From the NCBI GenBank assembly GCA_027625915.1, contig JANTQA010000012.1:4672501-4736500 (forward strand): DNA of 64,000 nt, given 5' to 3'. This document shows positions 42,633 through 55,044 of this stretch, one piece after another. The position numbers and the translations under genes were made by a program. The notes beneath the pieces were generated by a model, which saw only the letters and a list, made by a program, of their open reading frames with translations, searched no databases and had not been told where the DNA came from. Source of the stretch: Anaeramoeba flamelloides (Eukaryota; Metamonada; Anaeramoebidae). Position 1 is the stretch's first letter, and every line of letters begins with the position of its first letter.

Positions 42633-45289
42633 TAAGCAAATTTTTTTTTTTCTATAATGATTTCAAGAAGTTGTTTTCTGGTTTTCACAAAAATAACAAA
42701 ATTGCAAAAAAAAATTTTAAACCAATTGTTTGGCCTTATTCACAAGAATCCTTAGAATAATTCAAATCATTTTTTGACAGAAAAAATAATCTATTTTGAA
42801 TTTTATGGATAAAATTACTTTATTCCCAAATATCATCAAGAAAAATTTCATTGTGAAAAATCTATTTTTATCTTAAAACAAAAACAAAATTTCTTGGTAA
42901 AATTTTTAAATAACTTTAAAACTGAAATTATTAAAACAACAATTCTTAAAAAATACAATTATTTTCCAATAGTTTTAATCTATTATTTTTTTTAACCAAA
43001 ATAATGATCTAAAAAATGAAAAAACACTCTTTATTAAAAGTCTTGATAAAAAAGACTTTCCATTGAATAATAATGATGGAAATAACAATAAAAATATAAA
43101 ATCTTTTTATAATGCGAGAAATAAAAAGAATTTAAAATAGTTTTCTTTTTCAGAAAAAATGGAAAAAAAAAATTATCTCACTATACTAATTTTTTTTTGG
43201 TTTCTGAGTCGATCAGAATTTTTTGATACTTTGGTATCTCCAAAATTTGAAAGTAGAGATTATAAACAAAAACATATTTAAAAAATTTACCTTTTTTTTT
43301 TGTAGATTACTGATCCCTTCACATGATTAATTTATACAGCCAAAAGTGTTATCTTATTTTTTGTATTTTATTTTTTTATCATTATTTCTATTTTTTGAGT
43401 ATTTTTAATTTTTTTATTAACAAATATGAACATTATTTAATTCGTTTGCTATTATCTTTAGAAATTTTATTAGTTATTAAAACAGAAAGAATTTCAAAGT
43501 TATAATATCCAAAAAAAAAAATAATTTAGATTTAAAAGGTGTAATAAAATCAAAATAAAAATTTGAATTGAATGTTATTAAAAATAGAATTTTTTTTTAA
43601 AAAAATTAGGTTTTATTATATTACTGAAGAAACGTAAATCCTATTCTATATGTTTTTTACCCACCCCACCCACACGAGCACAAATTTAAATGTAAAAAAT
43701 CATAGATTTCATAATGGTAAGAAGGAAACGTTTAACTTATTGCTATGGTTAAAAAGTGCAATATAAAAATTGAAAAAAAAAAAAAAAAAAAAGAAAAAGG
43801 AAAAGAAAATAAAAATAAATAATAAAAAATAAAATAGGTTAAAATAGAATTTATTATATACAATAGACGAAAAAACAGATAAAAATAAAACGAAAAAAAA
43901 ATAAATTTAAAAAGAGTAAATAATTAGCAATTGATGAAAAATTCAAGAAAAAAAAAAAACAATACTATTTATAAGATATTTCCTAAAAAGTGGGGTAAAT
44001 TTATTTTAATATTTATTTATTCACCCAAATATTCAAAAAAGTATTTAAATATACAAAATCGTTAACTACCATTCATTGATTCTTGGTATAAATTTTAAAT
44101 TTGTTTCTTAGTATTGTGCTACAGAAAAAGATATATTAAATTTTCTGATCTCGATTTTATCTGATATTTTTTAGGGTGTGAAAATTGGTGTTTATTATTT
44201 CCTTTTTGATCGAAATAATTTTTATTCATAAATTTTTTAACATCAACAATTTTTCAAATAGAATTGAAAGAATATAACTGTATTTGATTATAAAATAAAT
44301 AATTTGTACCCTTTACATATTACCAGTTTTTTATTGAAATTGGTTGTACATTCTTTTCACCAAAAAAAGGGCAATTAGTTTTTTTCGTTTTTTGTAGATA
44401 TTTCAACAAACATATTTTAAAATAAATACCTTAGCCATTGATTTAATCGGTATTAATATTAAACTTAATTTTATATTGTCAATTAATAAATACCCCTACT
44501 AACAAAGATTATTTTTTCTGAAATGTAAAAAAAAAAATGTCCCACTTTATTGGAAATACCTTAATTAAGAATATCTAAAATAAAACACAATATACTTTTG
44601 GTGAATTTATTTTGGCTTTGTAGGCCATCGATGAATATTAATTTTATGTGTTTCTATTTCATCATTGTTATTCCTGGTTTTTATTTTTTTTTTTTTTTTT
44701 TTTTTCTTTTTTTCTGTTGAAATATTTGAATATTTTGCCTTGACTTTTTTTTTATTTTCAAGTGACTTATACTATCATTCTAGTTATCTCATATTATCAA
44801 GAAACCACTTAATGTTTTTTCTTTGCAATTCTTCTTTTCAATATAAAAAAAAGTCATATAGCATTAAAAAAAAAGAAAAAAAAGAAAAAATATCCTAGTA
44901 AAGCTTACATTAATCACTGTATTTTAAACACACAAATATTCTAGAGATAAATATATTTAAATATACTCTAAGGGTAAATAATAATTAATTTTCTTTGAGA
45001 TATACTTTAAAAAGGGTAAATTAAAGGATTTTATTCAGATAAGTAATTAATTCGATATAAAAAAATTGGTAACACCCAAAATCAAAAATAGGTAAAAAAA
45101 ATCCTAGAATATTATATTTTTCCAAACTTAATATAAAACCACAATAAACCTACCCAGTATTAATTTTTTCAATAGGTAATCATTTTTATTCAAATAAAAA
45201 AGCAAAAAATAAAATAAATAAAATCTGTATGTCCAAAATAATGAAACAAGTGGAACAAAAAATTCATATTTCGAAATTCATTATAATTT

Positions 45290-45500
45290 CACCAATAAAT
45301 ATTGATCGATCAAATGGTTAGATACATAGCTATATATCATTGTATTTTTTCTATTTCATCAACTCAACAGTAACCTTCTATCAACCATTGAAAAAAATTT
45401 TACGGATCAAACGAAATAGATTACGTAGCTTAAAAAATAAATAAAAGCAAAACAAAAAAGAAAAAAAAATGATATTAGTTCTAAAAATCAAAATTATTTC
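45290..45500 (+). repeat. Diverged direct repeat of 57490-57720
   Basis: Shared order of CGATCAAATGGTTA, a CAACTCAAC stretch, AATAAAATCAAAAC-like run and AAATTATTTCCAA. Weak but collinear. Confidence 0.5.
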
Positions 45501-45687
45501 CAAATTTCAGGAAAGGTAGTTTTGTTTTTCGTTCTGCCAGTCTAAACCGTGCCCAAAACTTTGAAATTTTAATTATATATTTTTTTTTAAAAAAAAACAC
45601 AATTCTTATCTCCTATAAAAAAAGAAAGTAATAATGAAAAAAAAAAAAAAAAAAGAAAGAAGCAAGGAAAAGCAAAATAAAATTAAT

Positions 45688-46311
45688 TTAAATTTTTTTT
45701 TTCTTATTTATTGCTTTCAGTTTTATAGAAACAGATATGATTTTTTGGATTGAATAAGAAGATATTAAAATCCAAAGGCATATACAAAAATTGTATAAAA
45801 ATTCGTGAAGAAGTGAAGAAGTGTGCGAGTTTTTTAGAAGTGGTATGTTGTATTGAAAAAAGTATATTAGCCCGATTATAAAAAGTGAGAAAAGTAAAGC
45901 CAATAATAAATATGAACGTTTATTTAATGAAGTGCTTTTTTTTGTAGAATTTTTATTTGACGACAGCGATTGTGTAATTTTTAAACCATCGTATAGCAGC
46001 AAAGGCTCTAAAATGGAATGAAGAAGGATCATTAATAGGAATGATATACAAATTTCAAAAGATAAAATTGCATGTATAAAAAAACGGTTAATTATTTGAA
46101 AAAAATATAAGCAAATTGGAAATGAAATAAAAATCGGTTTAAATATAAAATTTAGAAAATTATTTTTCATTTTTAGATATTTCTTATCAATCCCTGTCAA
46201 AAATGACAGTATTTGACAAATTATTTTGTCATAATATGTTAAAATTGGAATAACTATCATCGAAACAATATTATTTTGATACTTCCAAGCTAAATAAACC
46301 GTGATTAGCAT
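45688..46311 (-). CDS. Multi-pass membrane protein, unknown, possibly a 3' exon
   Basis: Not recognised. A 207-codon minus-strand frame from ATG 46311 with about five hydrophobic helices: residues 1-30, 50-75, 80-105, 135-155 and 170-195, separated by Lys/Ser-rich loops and ending in a basic KAINKKKKI tail. The frame stays hydrophobic and protein-like upstream of this ATG (LPNFQYYILSIVLAVY) to a stop, and a plausible acceptor (TATCAATAG after a pyrimidine-rich stretch, exon from 46325) lies there. So this may be the last exon of a longer membrane protein whose earlier exons I could not find. Its high Ile/Phe/Leu content partly reflects AT bias, which lowers confidence. Confidence 0.5.
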   Translation of the reverse strand: MLITVYLAWKYQNNIVSMIVIPILTYYDKIICQILSFLTGIDKKYLKMKNNFLNFIFKPIFISFPICLYFFQIINRFFIHAILSFEICISFLLMILLHSILEPLLLYDGLKITQSLSSNKNSTKKSTSLNKRSYLLLALLFSLFIIGLIYFFQYNIPLLKNSHTSSLLHEFLYNFCICLWILISSYSIQKIISVSIKLKAINKKKKI

Positions 46312-46794
46312 ATATACAGCGAGAACTATTGATAATATATAATATTGGAAATTTGGAAGGTATAAAGATATGGAAAAAATAAGAAAGAATTAAAAATAAT
46401 TAAATAGAAAAGAATAAAGGTTGAAATGTATTTTCTTTAAATTTAAATGAAAAAAAAAAATAGAATTTGTTTTGAGATATTTTTTTAATAACTTTTATAA
46501 ACAGAGTTTCCAAAATTATTCCATTTTTGGAATTTTTAGAATCAAAAACATTTAAAATTTGAAATCATAATATAAAAATGATTACAATGGAATCGATTTT
46601 TATCAACATTTTCAACTTGTTAAAGTACCTTTTAAAGAATAAATTTTCAAAAACATCAAAAATTTTTTTATTCTGTCATTTCTAATGAAATGAGAAAAAG
46701 AATTTTTTATTTGGTATCAAAACTATATGAAAAAAAAAAAAAGATTCTTTTGATTTCATTTCAAAGTAAACTCTTTATAAGTCAAAGGGGCCCA

Positions 46795-47340
46795 GTTTTA
46801 TTGAAGAAATAGAACATATTTTATGAGTTTAATTTAATTCATTATTCTTCTCAAAAGAAGATTTCAATTTTTAGTTCAAAATCATTTTTTCTCATTTTGT
46901 CAAATTTTTTTATTTTGTTTTTGATTTCTAATTTTTTTTTTTTTTTTGTTTTTTGATTTTTGCTTTTTTTTTTCTTTTCTTTTTTATTTATTTTTTTTTA
47001 AAAAAATCAAGTTGAAAAAAAAAAAATGTTTGAAATTCCAAATTAACATTAAGAAAAGTTAATCTTTGTATTTACTTTTAAAATTCATCCATTTACGAGT
47101 AAACAATTTTAATTTCCTAAAGAAATTGAAAATTTTTGCACGAGACATTCCAATGAAAGTTGCCCAAAAAATTTTTTAACATTTTTTTTTTTTTGAATTT
47201 TATAAGTTTGTTCAGGTATTTCTTTTCTGATTATCGACTCTTAATCCGAAGTTTCATTATTTCTCGTATTTCTAAACAATCTCATTTTGGTTGATTCTTT
47301 AAAATAAAAAGTGAATTTTTCATTTTTGGCTTGGTCACTT
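46795..47340 (+). repeat. Direct repeat of 55045-55560
   Basis: Shared landmarks in order: GTTTTATTGAAGAAATAGAA, TTATTCTTCTCAAAA, ATTCCAATGAAA, TTTCTAAACAAT, TTTGGTTGATTCTT. Differences are many; homopolymers vary most. Confidence 0.8.
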
Positions 47341-48639
47341 TGTGGTGAAAGGGGGTTTATATTAATTTTCTTACTAGAAATAAACATAAAAACGACAGGA
47401 TTGACGAAAAGAGGATTAAAACTGAAATCCCAAGAAGAAAAACCTCAAATATTTATTTTTTTTTTTGAGAAATCTTGAAATTCCTTTTCATAATTTATTA
47501 AAAAAAATTATATTAATTAATAAATTTTGAGAATGATGAGTATTCGATGAAAACCCAAATTTAAACAACAAATAAGTTGAAACTTATCATTGAAAATAAA
47601 AAAGAATAATTTGATTCCATGGAACCAAAAAAAGAAATATTTGAGTTTTTAATTAATGAAAGAATCAAAATGTTAACCCCGTTCATAAAATTTATAATGG
47701 AATAAGTAAAGTAAGTAAAATCCATTCAAAAAATTTGGACACACTCAAAATCAAAAATAGGTTAAAAAAAAAATCTGAATTTATTGAATCGGCATCGATG
47801 AAAATTTTCGATACAGTTTTCCTCTGTTTGGAAACGATTTGTTATTTTTGTTATAACAAATTCTTGGATGAGCTTCTTTTCTTTAATGTGTTGATCATTA
47901 AAGCCGGTAACTTTTTTTAAGCCAAACAAAGTTATTGTGTGATTTTAAATTTTCGAGTGTTTCTTCATTCGGTAATAATTCCTCTCATCTTTGAAATATT
48001 ACAAAACTAAATCAATATTTAACGAGGTGTGTTGTTATAGCTGTTGTTTATTATGAGTTTTGAAGTAATTTTTGTATTGTCTCTGTTTGAAAATTTAATT
48101 TCTTTTGATTTATTTTGTTTGTCAAAAATAACTTTTGTTTTTTAAAAAAGTTGTTAATTTGACAAAAAAATTTAAAAAATTTAATTGTAGTTAAATAAAA
48201 TACCCAAAATGATTTCTACTGAGATGAAATTGACTTGGTATATAAAAAAGTATTATTTCAGATATCTAAGAATACCAATTATTAGATGTTTTTTGAGATT
48301 GTCGAATCGGATTATTTTTAGAATAAACCCCCTTTAATTAATATTTTGGAGAATTGCAATCATGGTATTTTTATTCTTACAATTCTCATAGTGTTTTGGG
48401 GATAAATAAAGGCAAATTTAAATTTTCTCAAAATTGGTTAATTATTAAAGAATTTCCAAAAAAATCGAGGTAGTCCATTGTATTTTATCTCAACATTATC
48501 AAAGGTGTTAGACATGTTTTTAATTGGTTTATCACATAAATAGAATGAAGCGAGGTATGTCACATGTGTGCCAAACTGTGAATAAAGTTTTTTTTTAAAA
48601 CTATTTTTCAGTCCAAGTGTGCAGTTCTAATGAGTGAAA

Positions 48640-50870
48640 TACATGTGTTTAAAGGGTTTATATGGATATTAAAAGAAAAAATTTATTTTGGAAATTTTCA
48701 AAATTGAAAATCATTTTTTCACATTTTTGTTTTTTTTTTTGATTTTTTTTTTACACGTAATTCAGTTTAAAAAATTTTTTTTATTACAAGAACAATAGTC
48801 ACTTGGTAAAAATGTGTTATTCTAAGGTTATTGAAACCATGAAAATGATTGTTGAGAAATCATATTGATTTCTATTGGAATTTTATTTAAACTTTGATAA
48901 TGATATTTGATTAATAAATGTGAAAAATTTTCACTTCATTTTCATTTCCTTTTCCAAATAGAGACCACAAATACCAACCTACTTCGTTTGGGGACTTGAT
49001 TTCTAAAAGAAAAGTATAGAAAACGAAGTGAAAATTGTTTCCTATTTAATTATTCAAATACCAGTAGGAGATCAAAACAAACATTCTTGTTTTTCTCAAG
49101 GGAGATTTCCCTAAGAATTTGAGTTTTTCAATTTTTAAGAAAATATATTGATTAATTGGTTTTCTTTCAGACGGATATCAACAATTTTTTGATGTGTATT
49201 ATTCTGCTTATTTTTTATTTGTTCGTCAAAGGTCAATTATATAAAATAATTGATATTTGAAAAAAAAATTGGGCACCTTTGACTGAAACAAAGTTTATTT
49301 TGGAGTGATAAAACAACCAAAAATTTCAAGAAACACAAGATTAACCTTTCACTTTTTTTTTAATAATTAGGTTATCATAAATAATTTGTTTCATTTCAGT
49401 AATTATCTCTAGAACTTATACTAAATTAAAGAGTAATTTTTGAAAACACTATTTCTTTTTTCTCATTTCTGGTTAGTTTCACTTCTGAAAATATAGAGAA
49501 ATGCTCTGAATTTACAAATACTGTAGTTTTCTAATTCATAAATGTATTTTTGAACACTTCCTTCACATTATATATGGTCCCTTTCATCTTCAACAAAAAT
49601 AATTTATTTTGAAATTTTTCTTTCTACAGTGGTGTAACTAACCCATGTTTTTTACTTTAGTCCATTACAAAAATTTAACTCTTGATCAAAAGATTGGCTT
49701 ATTGGAGATAAAAAAAAAGAAAGAAACCAATTAATACGATGACAACAACAGATAAACAAGAAATAGGATTCTTTAAATAAATTTAAGGAGGTAAGTACAT
49801 TTTTCATTTTTTGAGTGCCACCATTTATGTGAAACTGAATTATTCAAATCATTTCTTTAACCAAATAAATTGATATTTTAATAAATACTAGAGTGGAATA
49901 TATATTAGTATAAGATATTTTTATACAAATAAAAAAACGCAAATCAAAAAAATGAAAAAATTGATCAAAAAAAAATAAATAAAAATAATTTATTACTTGA
50001 TCTTATCTTAAACATTTTTCACAATTACTTATTCTTTATTTGATTTTATCTTTAATTTTTTATGAAAAAAATTATGTTTGTAAAATTTTTGATAAACAAA
50101 TTACTGTTTATTTCCAAAGAATTTCCAAAATGAATTTAAAAATCCTATTTTCATTTATGTCATCTAATTCTAGTTTTAGTTCAGAAAATCAGAGATTTTT
50201 TTAATTCTTCTTGAGAATGAGGGTTTATTGAACAAATTCGTTGGATTTTATAATTATTTATTTTCCATTAAAATGAGAACTCAAAAAAATTCTGAATCTG
50301 ATTGAAATTTGTTATTGAATTTTTCAATTATTTTGATTTGAATCTTTTGTAACTGTTTTTTGATTCCAAGAATTCAACCCCTCTATTTTAATTTTTGAAA
50401 TAGTATTCCTTGTTTTGGCTTTGTTTGATAAAAATATTTTAAAAAAGAATTTTGAAAGCAAATTTGTCACAAAATGTTTTTTAAAATAATAATAAATAGT
50501 AACGGGGCGAGAAATTCAAGGAAAAAAATAGTTTGTATTCATACAAACTAAGAAGATAAAGAAAACCAATCTTCAAAAATAGGCTTTTATCGTTTTTTTT
50601 TTTTTTTCATTCTTGATTTCAACAAATTTATTTGGAATGGTGATCTTTCGTGTTTGGTCTTCTAAAAGAAAATATTTGTTTCAAATGCACACCCTTTCGG
50701 GTATATTTTGTTGGTTTACTGTTTGATTAATTTCAATTGTTCGTATAAACACATCTCTAGATCCAAAACCAAATTTAATAAAACCAAAAAGTTGAATCAA
50801 AAAAAATGTTCTAAAAAATCGAAAAATTCAAGATTCAACCTGAATTATTTTGATTCTTTTCACGAATAGA
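48640..50870 (+). repeat. Segmental duplication, copy B (partner at 8560-12360)
   Basis: See copy A. This copy lacks the MITEs of copy A and is about 1.6 kb shorter, the difference lying mostly between the two matching sub-blocks. Confidence 0.75.
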
Positions 50871-52148
50871 CTAGTGGATGTTGTTTTGGTTGCAAAGTTT
50901 CAATATCTGGTGGCACTCAAAAAAATATTTTTGAGTAATGTTAACACAAATAAAATTTTTCAAAATGGTAAAATGTACTTACTTCCTTAAAAAAAAAGAA
51001 TTATAAAGATATTGAAAGATTAAATTGTAATTTTTTAACAAAAAAAATGAGAAAAATAAGATCATTTTTTGAATTTTGAACAAGAAAACCATTTTATCTT
51101 AAAAAATTTGTAATTATTATGATATAATTTTTGAAACAAAAGCATTTAATATTTTTGAAACCTTTTATATTAATTCAAGATCGAACATTAAAACCCAATT
51201 TAATTCTGAACCAAATCTGTACCTGTGTTTTTCTATATCTTCATATACCCAACCCTATAAAAAAAAACATGACATTACACTACAAGGAAAAAATAAATTC
51301 TGAAAATTAAAGTTAGCCAAAATTACATATTGGATCACTGTTATACATCTTTTATAAATTATTTTTTCAAAGTTATCATAATTTTATGTAATTAAGAAAA
51401 GATAGCTATTGAACTCATTAAGATTTGAATACCCCCATTTTTAAAAATTACAACTTTTGAAAAAAACGCAAAGTTTTGGGGTATTTTTTTTTTTTTGAAA
51501 TAAGTTACAACGAATGGACTTTAGATTGAGTATTAAAAAAGAATAAATGTTAAAACAATTTGCAGAGAAAAAAAACAAGGAATTGTTATTGAAACTCAAA
51601 CATAGAAAAAAATAAAACGATAAAAAATATTCCAAAAAAAGAAAAAAAAACAATTTTTCAATTTAATTTGGTGATATCTTTTGAAAGAAATATTTTATTC
51701 TATTTTAAACTCTTAAAAAAAGAGATTCTTTTTAGATTATTAAAAAAAAATAGATTCAAAGAATCTCTCCAATAAGTCAAATAAAAATTTCAAAAATTTT
51801 ACAATTAAAAATGAAAAAAATATTACTGAAAATTTTCATTTTTTTTTTTCTTTTTTGCAATTCCAATTAATATCTAAGAATGTTGTAAACCCTTTTCAAA
51901 ATTGTTATGTATAATAGTGTTTATTATATGAGTGTATTTAAAAAATACAAAATTTATGGATTTTTTTTTCAAAAAATTTTTCAAGTTATGGAGTTAAATT
52001 ATTGTAATGGGTTAAAGGTTGTTAACACCTGTTATTTCCACGAGTGTGGCTCCAAAATATTTTACAAATTAATAACTGAACAAAACCCAAGATCTCCACA
52101 AAGTCAATGAAAAATGAAGTTTCAAGAGTTTTAATTAAGCTTACTTAT

Positions 52149-53142
52149 TCAGCTTTGAGATAAATTTTTAATTCGGGCAATTTGATTCTTACAGTCATAT
52201 TCAAAAGCTGGTTGGTTGCAAAGAAGAAAAATATTAAAGTGAAGGAAAATAGTGTGTTTGTATTTAGAAAAGTATTTGATTAAGCAACACTAATAACAAT
52301 TTTTAAAGTAAATATGAGTAACTAGTTTGTTCAAAAGATCGTTTTTCACAAAAAAAAAAAAAAAAGAATCAAAAACAGGAACCAAAACAAAAAAAATCAC
52401 AAAAAAAGGAAATATTGTCCAAAATGAAGTACTTACATGCAATTTGCGAGATAACTTTGCTTTTAATTTGGTTGTAAAGAGGATGTAACTTGTCGGATGA
52501 TTTTAAAAACAACAAAGAATTATAGTAATCATTTTGGGTGTACTTTAGGAAGGTATACCAGGGATTATAAAAGTTTTCGTTTGGATCCATTTGTGACAAA
52601 GAATAGAATTGTTCATCAGAATTTTTGTAATCCATTTTGTCGAGGTAACACAAAGCCAAATAATGATGTGCTTCATAGTTTTCAGGATCTAAGTCGATCG
52701 TTAATAGGTAATTCCTTTTTGCTTTGCGTGTATCGCCTAAAACCCAATTGAGATGTCCAACCCACAAATAACCAAGAGAAAATTTCCCATCGATTTCAAG
52801 CGTCTTTTCAAAAAAGTGAAGCGATGAGGGATAGTCTTTAATTAAATAATAGAGAGAGCCCAATTTGAAGTGTGATTCCAAATGGTTTGGCATTAAAGAA
52901 ATGGTTCTTAAAAACCATGTTATTGCAGTACCAAAATCTCCCTGGAGCAAAAACTGATTACCCTTTCTATAAAAGGTTGACGAACTTGTGATTTCAGAAT
53001 CTGACGACTTTACTTGATATTGATATGAATTTTGGAGTTTTGATTTGGATTTGGTATTTTGGCTTTGAAATATTTCTAAATTGGCTTGTGGTAAAAAGAC
53101 CAAAAAACAAAAACAAACGAAAAACAGATTCCGAAGAAGCAT
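52149..53142 (-). CDS. Secreted or lumenal TPR-repeat protein, two exons
   Basis: Exon 1 (53142..52437) starts with a signal peptide (MLLRNLFFVCFCFLVFLPQA, cleavage near residue 20-22), a Ser/Lys-rich linker to residue 54, then tetratricopeptide repeats: 55-88, 89-122 (LESHFKLGSLYYLIKDYPSS), 123-156, 157-190 (YEAHHYLALCYLDKMDYKNS) and a weaker fifth. Read through, the frame ends in a Phe/Cys-rich tail, but a consensus GTAAGT donor at 52436 and a CAACCAACCAG acceptor at 52210-52208 join exon 2 (52207..52149), which adds SFEYDCKNQIARIKNLSQS and a TGA; total 254 aa. TPRs bind partner proteins; here they would act in the secretory path or outside the cell, which is less common. No retention signal or membrane anchor is seen. 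Another AG (TTTTTTACAG) 30 bases before the start may end a leader intron. Confidence 0.85.
52208..52436 (-). other. Intron of the TPR gene
   Basis: 229 nt, phase 1, donor GTAAGT, acceptor with TTCTTCTTTGCAACCAACCAG-like tail. The downstream 19 codons keep frame and end in TGA. Confidence 0.8.
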
Positions 53143-53372
53143 TATTTGGTTTTATAATTTTTTGGGGATTTCTGTAAAAAATGAAATCTCAAAATATGTT
53201 TTTACTCTTTTTTGGTATTTGGAATGTATACCTGAGAATCAAGTATCTACATTCTTTTTAAAACTGTTTTTTTGTTCAATTATTAATGTCATAAGTTTCC
53301 GATTGTTATTTTAAGGGTCGAAGTTATTCTCGGTAAAATTAATTTTTTGAAATTGAAATAGATTTTGGAATT

Positions 53373-53618
53373 TCAATTAGTAATTAAAAAACAATCAAAA
53401 ACGAACAAACATGACCTATGAAGCATGATCGATCTCCAAAAATCAACAATCAAAAAAGAGCGTATTTTTAGAAAAAAGTGCCAAAGAGAGATACTCATTT
53501 TCCAAGTTAAATCATTGGAAATTATAATTTTGAAAACAACTGTGATAGTTTTAACATATCGATCTTTTAAGCTTTCTGGGATCTCGAAGATTTTTTTTTC
53601 ATTTTTTTCATTTCTCAA
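53373..53618 (-). CDS. Possible small ORF (81 aa), unsupported by homology
   Basis: Not recognised. An ATG-initiated frame reading MRNEKNEKKIFEIPESLKDR then YVKTITVVFKIIIS, with less AT-biased codons than its surroundings. The last 35 residues become hydrophobic and may be intron or non-coding; a GTATCT donor lies near residue 43. It is upstream of, and on the same strand as, the TPR gene. A plus-strand frame over the same bases (53425-53622) is also open, so either or neither may be real. Confidence 0.25.
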   Translation of the reverse strand: MRNEKNEKKIFEIPESLKDRYVKTITVVFKIIISNDLTWKMSISLWHFFLKIRSFLIVDFWRSIMLHRSCLFVFDCFLITN

Positions 53619-54979
53619 ATGATCTATATTTTAATAATGGATTAGAATCCTTTATTTGTCAAATATAGAGAGTTATAAAATATCCACTAATTTGAACAAA
53701 TTGGATTACATCGATTTGGAATTCAGAAGAAAATAATTTGTTTTAAATTCAACATATTCAAGCCTTTAGAAATTTTAAAATATAGAAAGGAATAATTTTT
53801 TTTGAATTTAATTATTTGGGAATTGAGAATTCTTTCAATTTTTTTCCAACAAAAATCCTAAAAAAATTTTTTTTATTTTTTTTTTTTTTCAAATTTTAAT
53901 ATCATTTGATTTTTTTTTTTTTATTGTATTTGAATTTGTCAACCAATTGAAGTTTAATTCCGCAATTTTATTAATTTTGCGATCCACTCATTCGATATGA
54001 AGAAAATTTATTTAAGTAACTTTACCTATAAGGATTTTTGTAATTATTTTTATCTCTTTCTTTATTTTTTTTTGTTTTTTATACTTTTTTTATTATCTTT
54101 GATTAAAAATTACTATTTTTTCATTTTATTTTTTTAAAGAAAAGGTAGACTATGAGTTATAATCTTAATTACATTAAGGCCCATATAAGAAAACTGTAAA
54201 TTAATTTATGGTTTTAGGAAGTAATGTAGAATACCTAAGAGTACCTAGGTTTTCCAAAATTCCGAAGAATGGAAAAAAAATCAAGTTTTTACCCAATTCA
54301 TTTAAATTCTGGAAAACAGAATGGTGATTTTCTTAATTTTTTCTCTTTTATTTGTCAAATATACTGCTTTACCAAATATACAAAAAACTCAAAAAAAAAC
54401 TGAACGATCCTTTTCATGGATTTAAAAGTTTAAAGTAAAATCAAATATTTGACTTAATTCTTTGAAATTCTCGTAAACCTAACGAAAAGTACGTAGGTTT
54501 TTTTAATTTGAATTTCTTCCCTCAATTAAAAAAAATATAAAAAATGTATTTTTTATAGGATTGCTAGGGTCTTCATTATATTGATCAATCTTGAAAAACT
54601 TTATATTTAGAAATATATTCTTCTTAACTTCTCTCTTTTTTTTTCTTTATTTAGTCCAAAATTATTATTTTTATCTTCTCTTTACTGGGAGCTTTAAAAG
54701 AATAATCTAAACATAAAAATAGAAATTAAAGAGTGTTACCAAAATAATATCTTATAAAATACTTATATTTACATACATGAAATCAATTTTTTAACCCTTT
54801 TTCATAAACTTTAAAATAATAGAATTGGTAATTCCCATTTTAAATATTTTTTTCATTTTTTTCAACGCTTTTTTTTAATTTTTTTTTTCTAATTTTTTGA
54901 AGATCAAGAATTCTAGAAATTTATTATAATTTTTTAGTCAATTATTAATAATATTTTTATAAAATTTGTTCTTAAATAC

Positions 54980-54982
<3 letters not shown>

Positions 54983-55025
<43 letters not shown>
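54983..55025. repeat. AT dinucleotide microsatellite
   Basis: About 21 AT units, immediately left of the repeat block at 55045. Confidence 0.95.
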
Positions 55026-55026
<1 letters not shown>

Positions 55027-55044
55027 CTCTTTTTTCAATCAAAA

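Larger units (their letters stand above)
41930..43310 (+). repeat. Duplicated segment, copy B (MITE-filled site)
   Basis: Direct relative of 19085-20140. The homology breaks at GAGATCTATTA (about 42307) and resumes at TAAGCAAATTTTTTTT (about 42633); the 325 bases between are two MITEs. Confidence 0.85.
41234..45687. other. Intergenic region holding the MITE-filled duplicate
   Basis: Apart from the duplicated segment and its two MITEs (41.93-43.31 kb) I see nothing: A-rich runs at 43770-43800, T-rich at 44680-44710, and AT-rich unique sequence. Confidence 0.65.
46326..52148. other. Long intergenic region with duplicated DNA
   Basis: No supported gene. 46795-47340 recurs at 55045-55560; 48640-50870 recurs at 8560-12360. 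A 61-codon frame at 47735-47920 contains some GC-richer sequence but has no partner exons. Confidence 0.65.

Noticed and set aside
43650-43690. C-rich patch ACCCACCCCACCCACACG as a possible quadruplex
   Set aside because: Only three usable G runs on the opposite strand, so a standard four-run quadruplex is not formed.
47735-47920. 61-codon plus-strand frame with some GC-richer codons
   Set aside because: Its beginning is shared with a repeat near 45070 and no splice partners or homology are visible.
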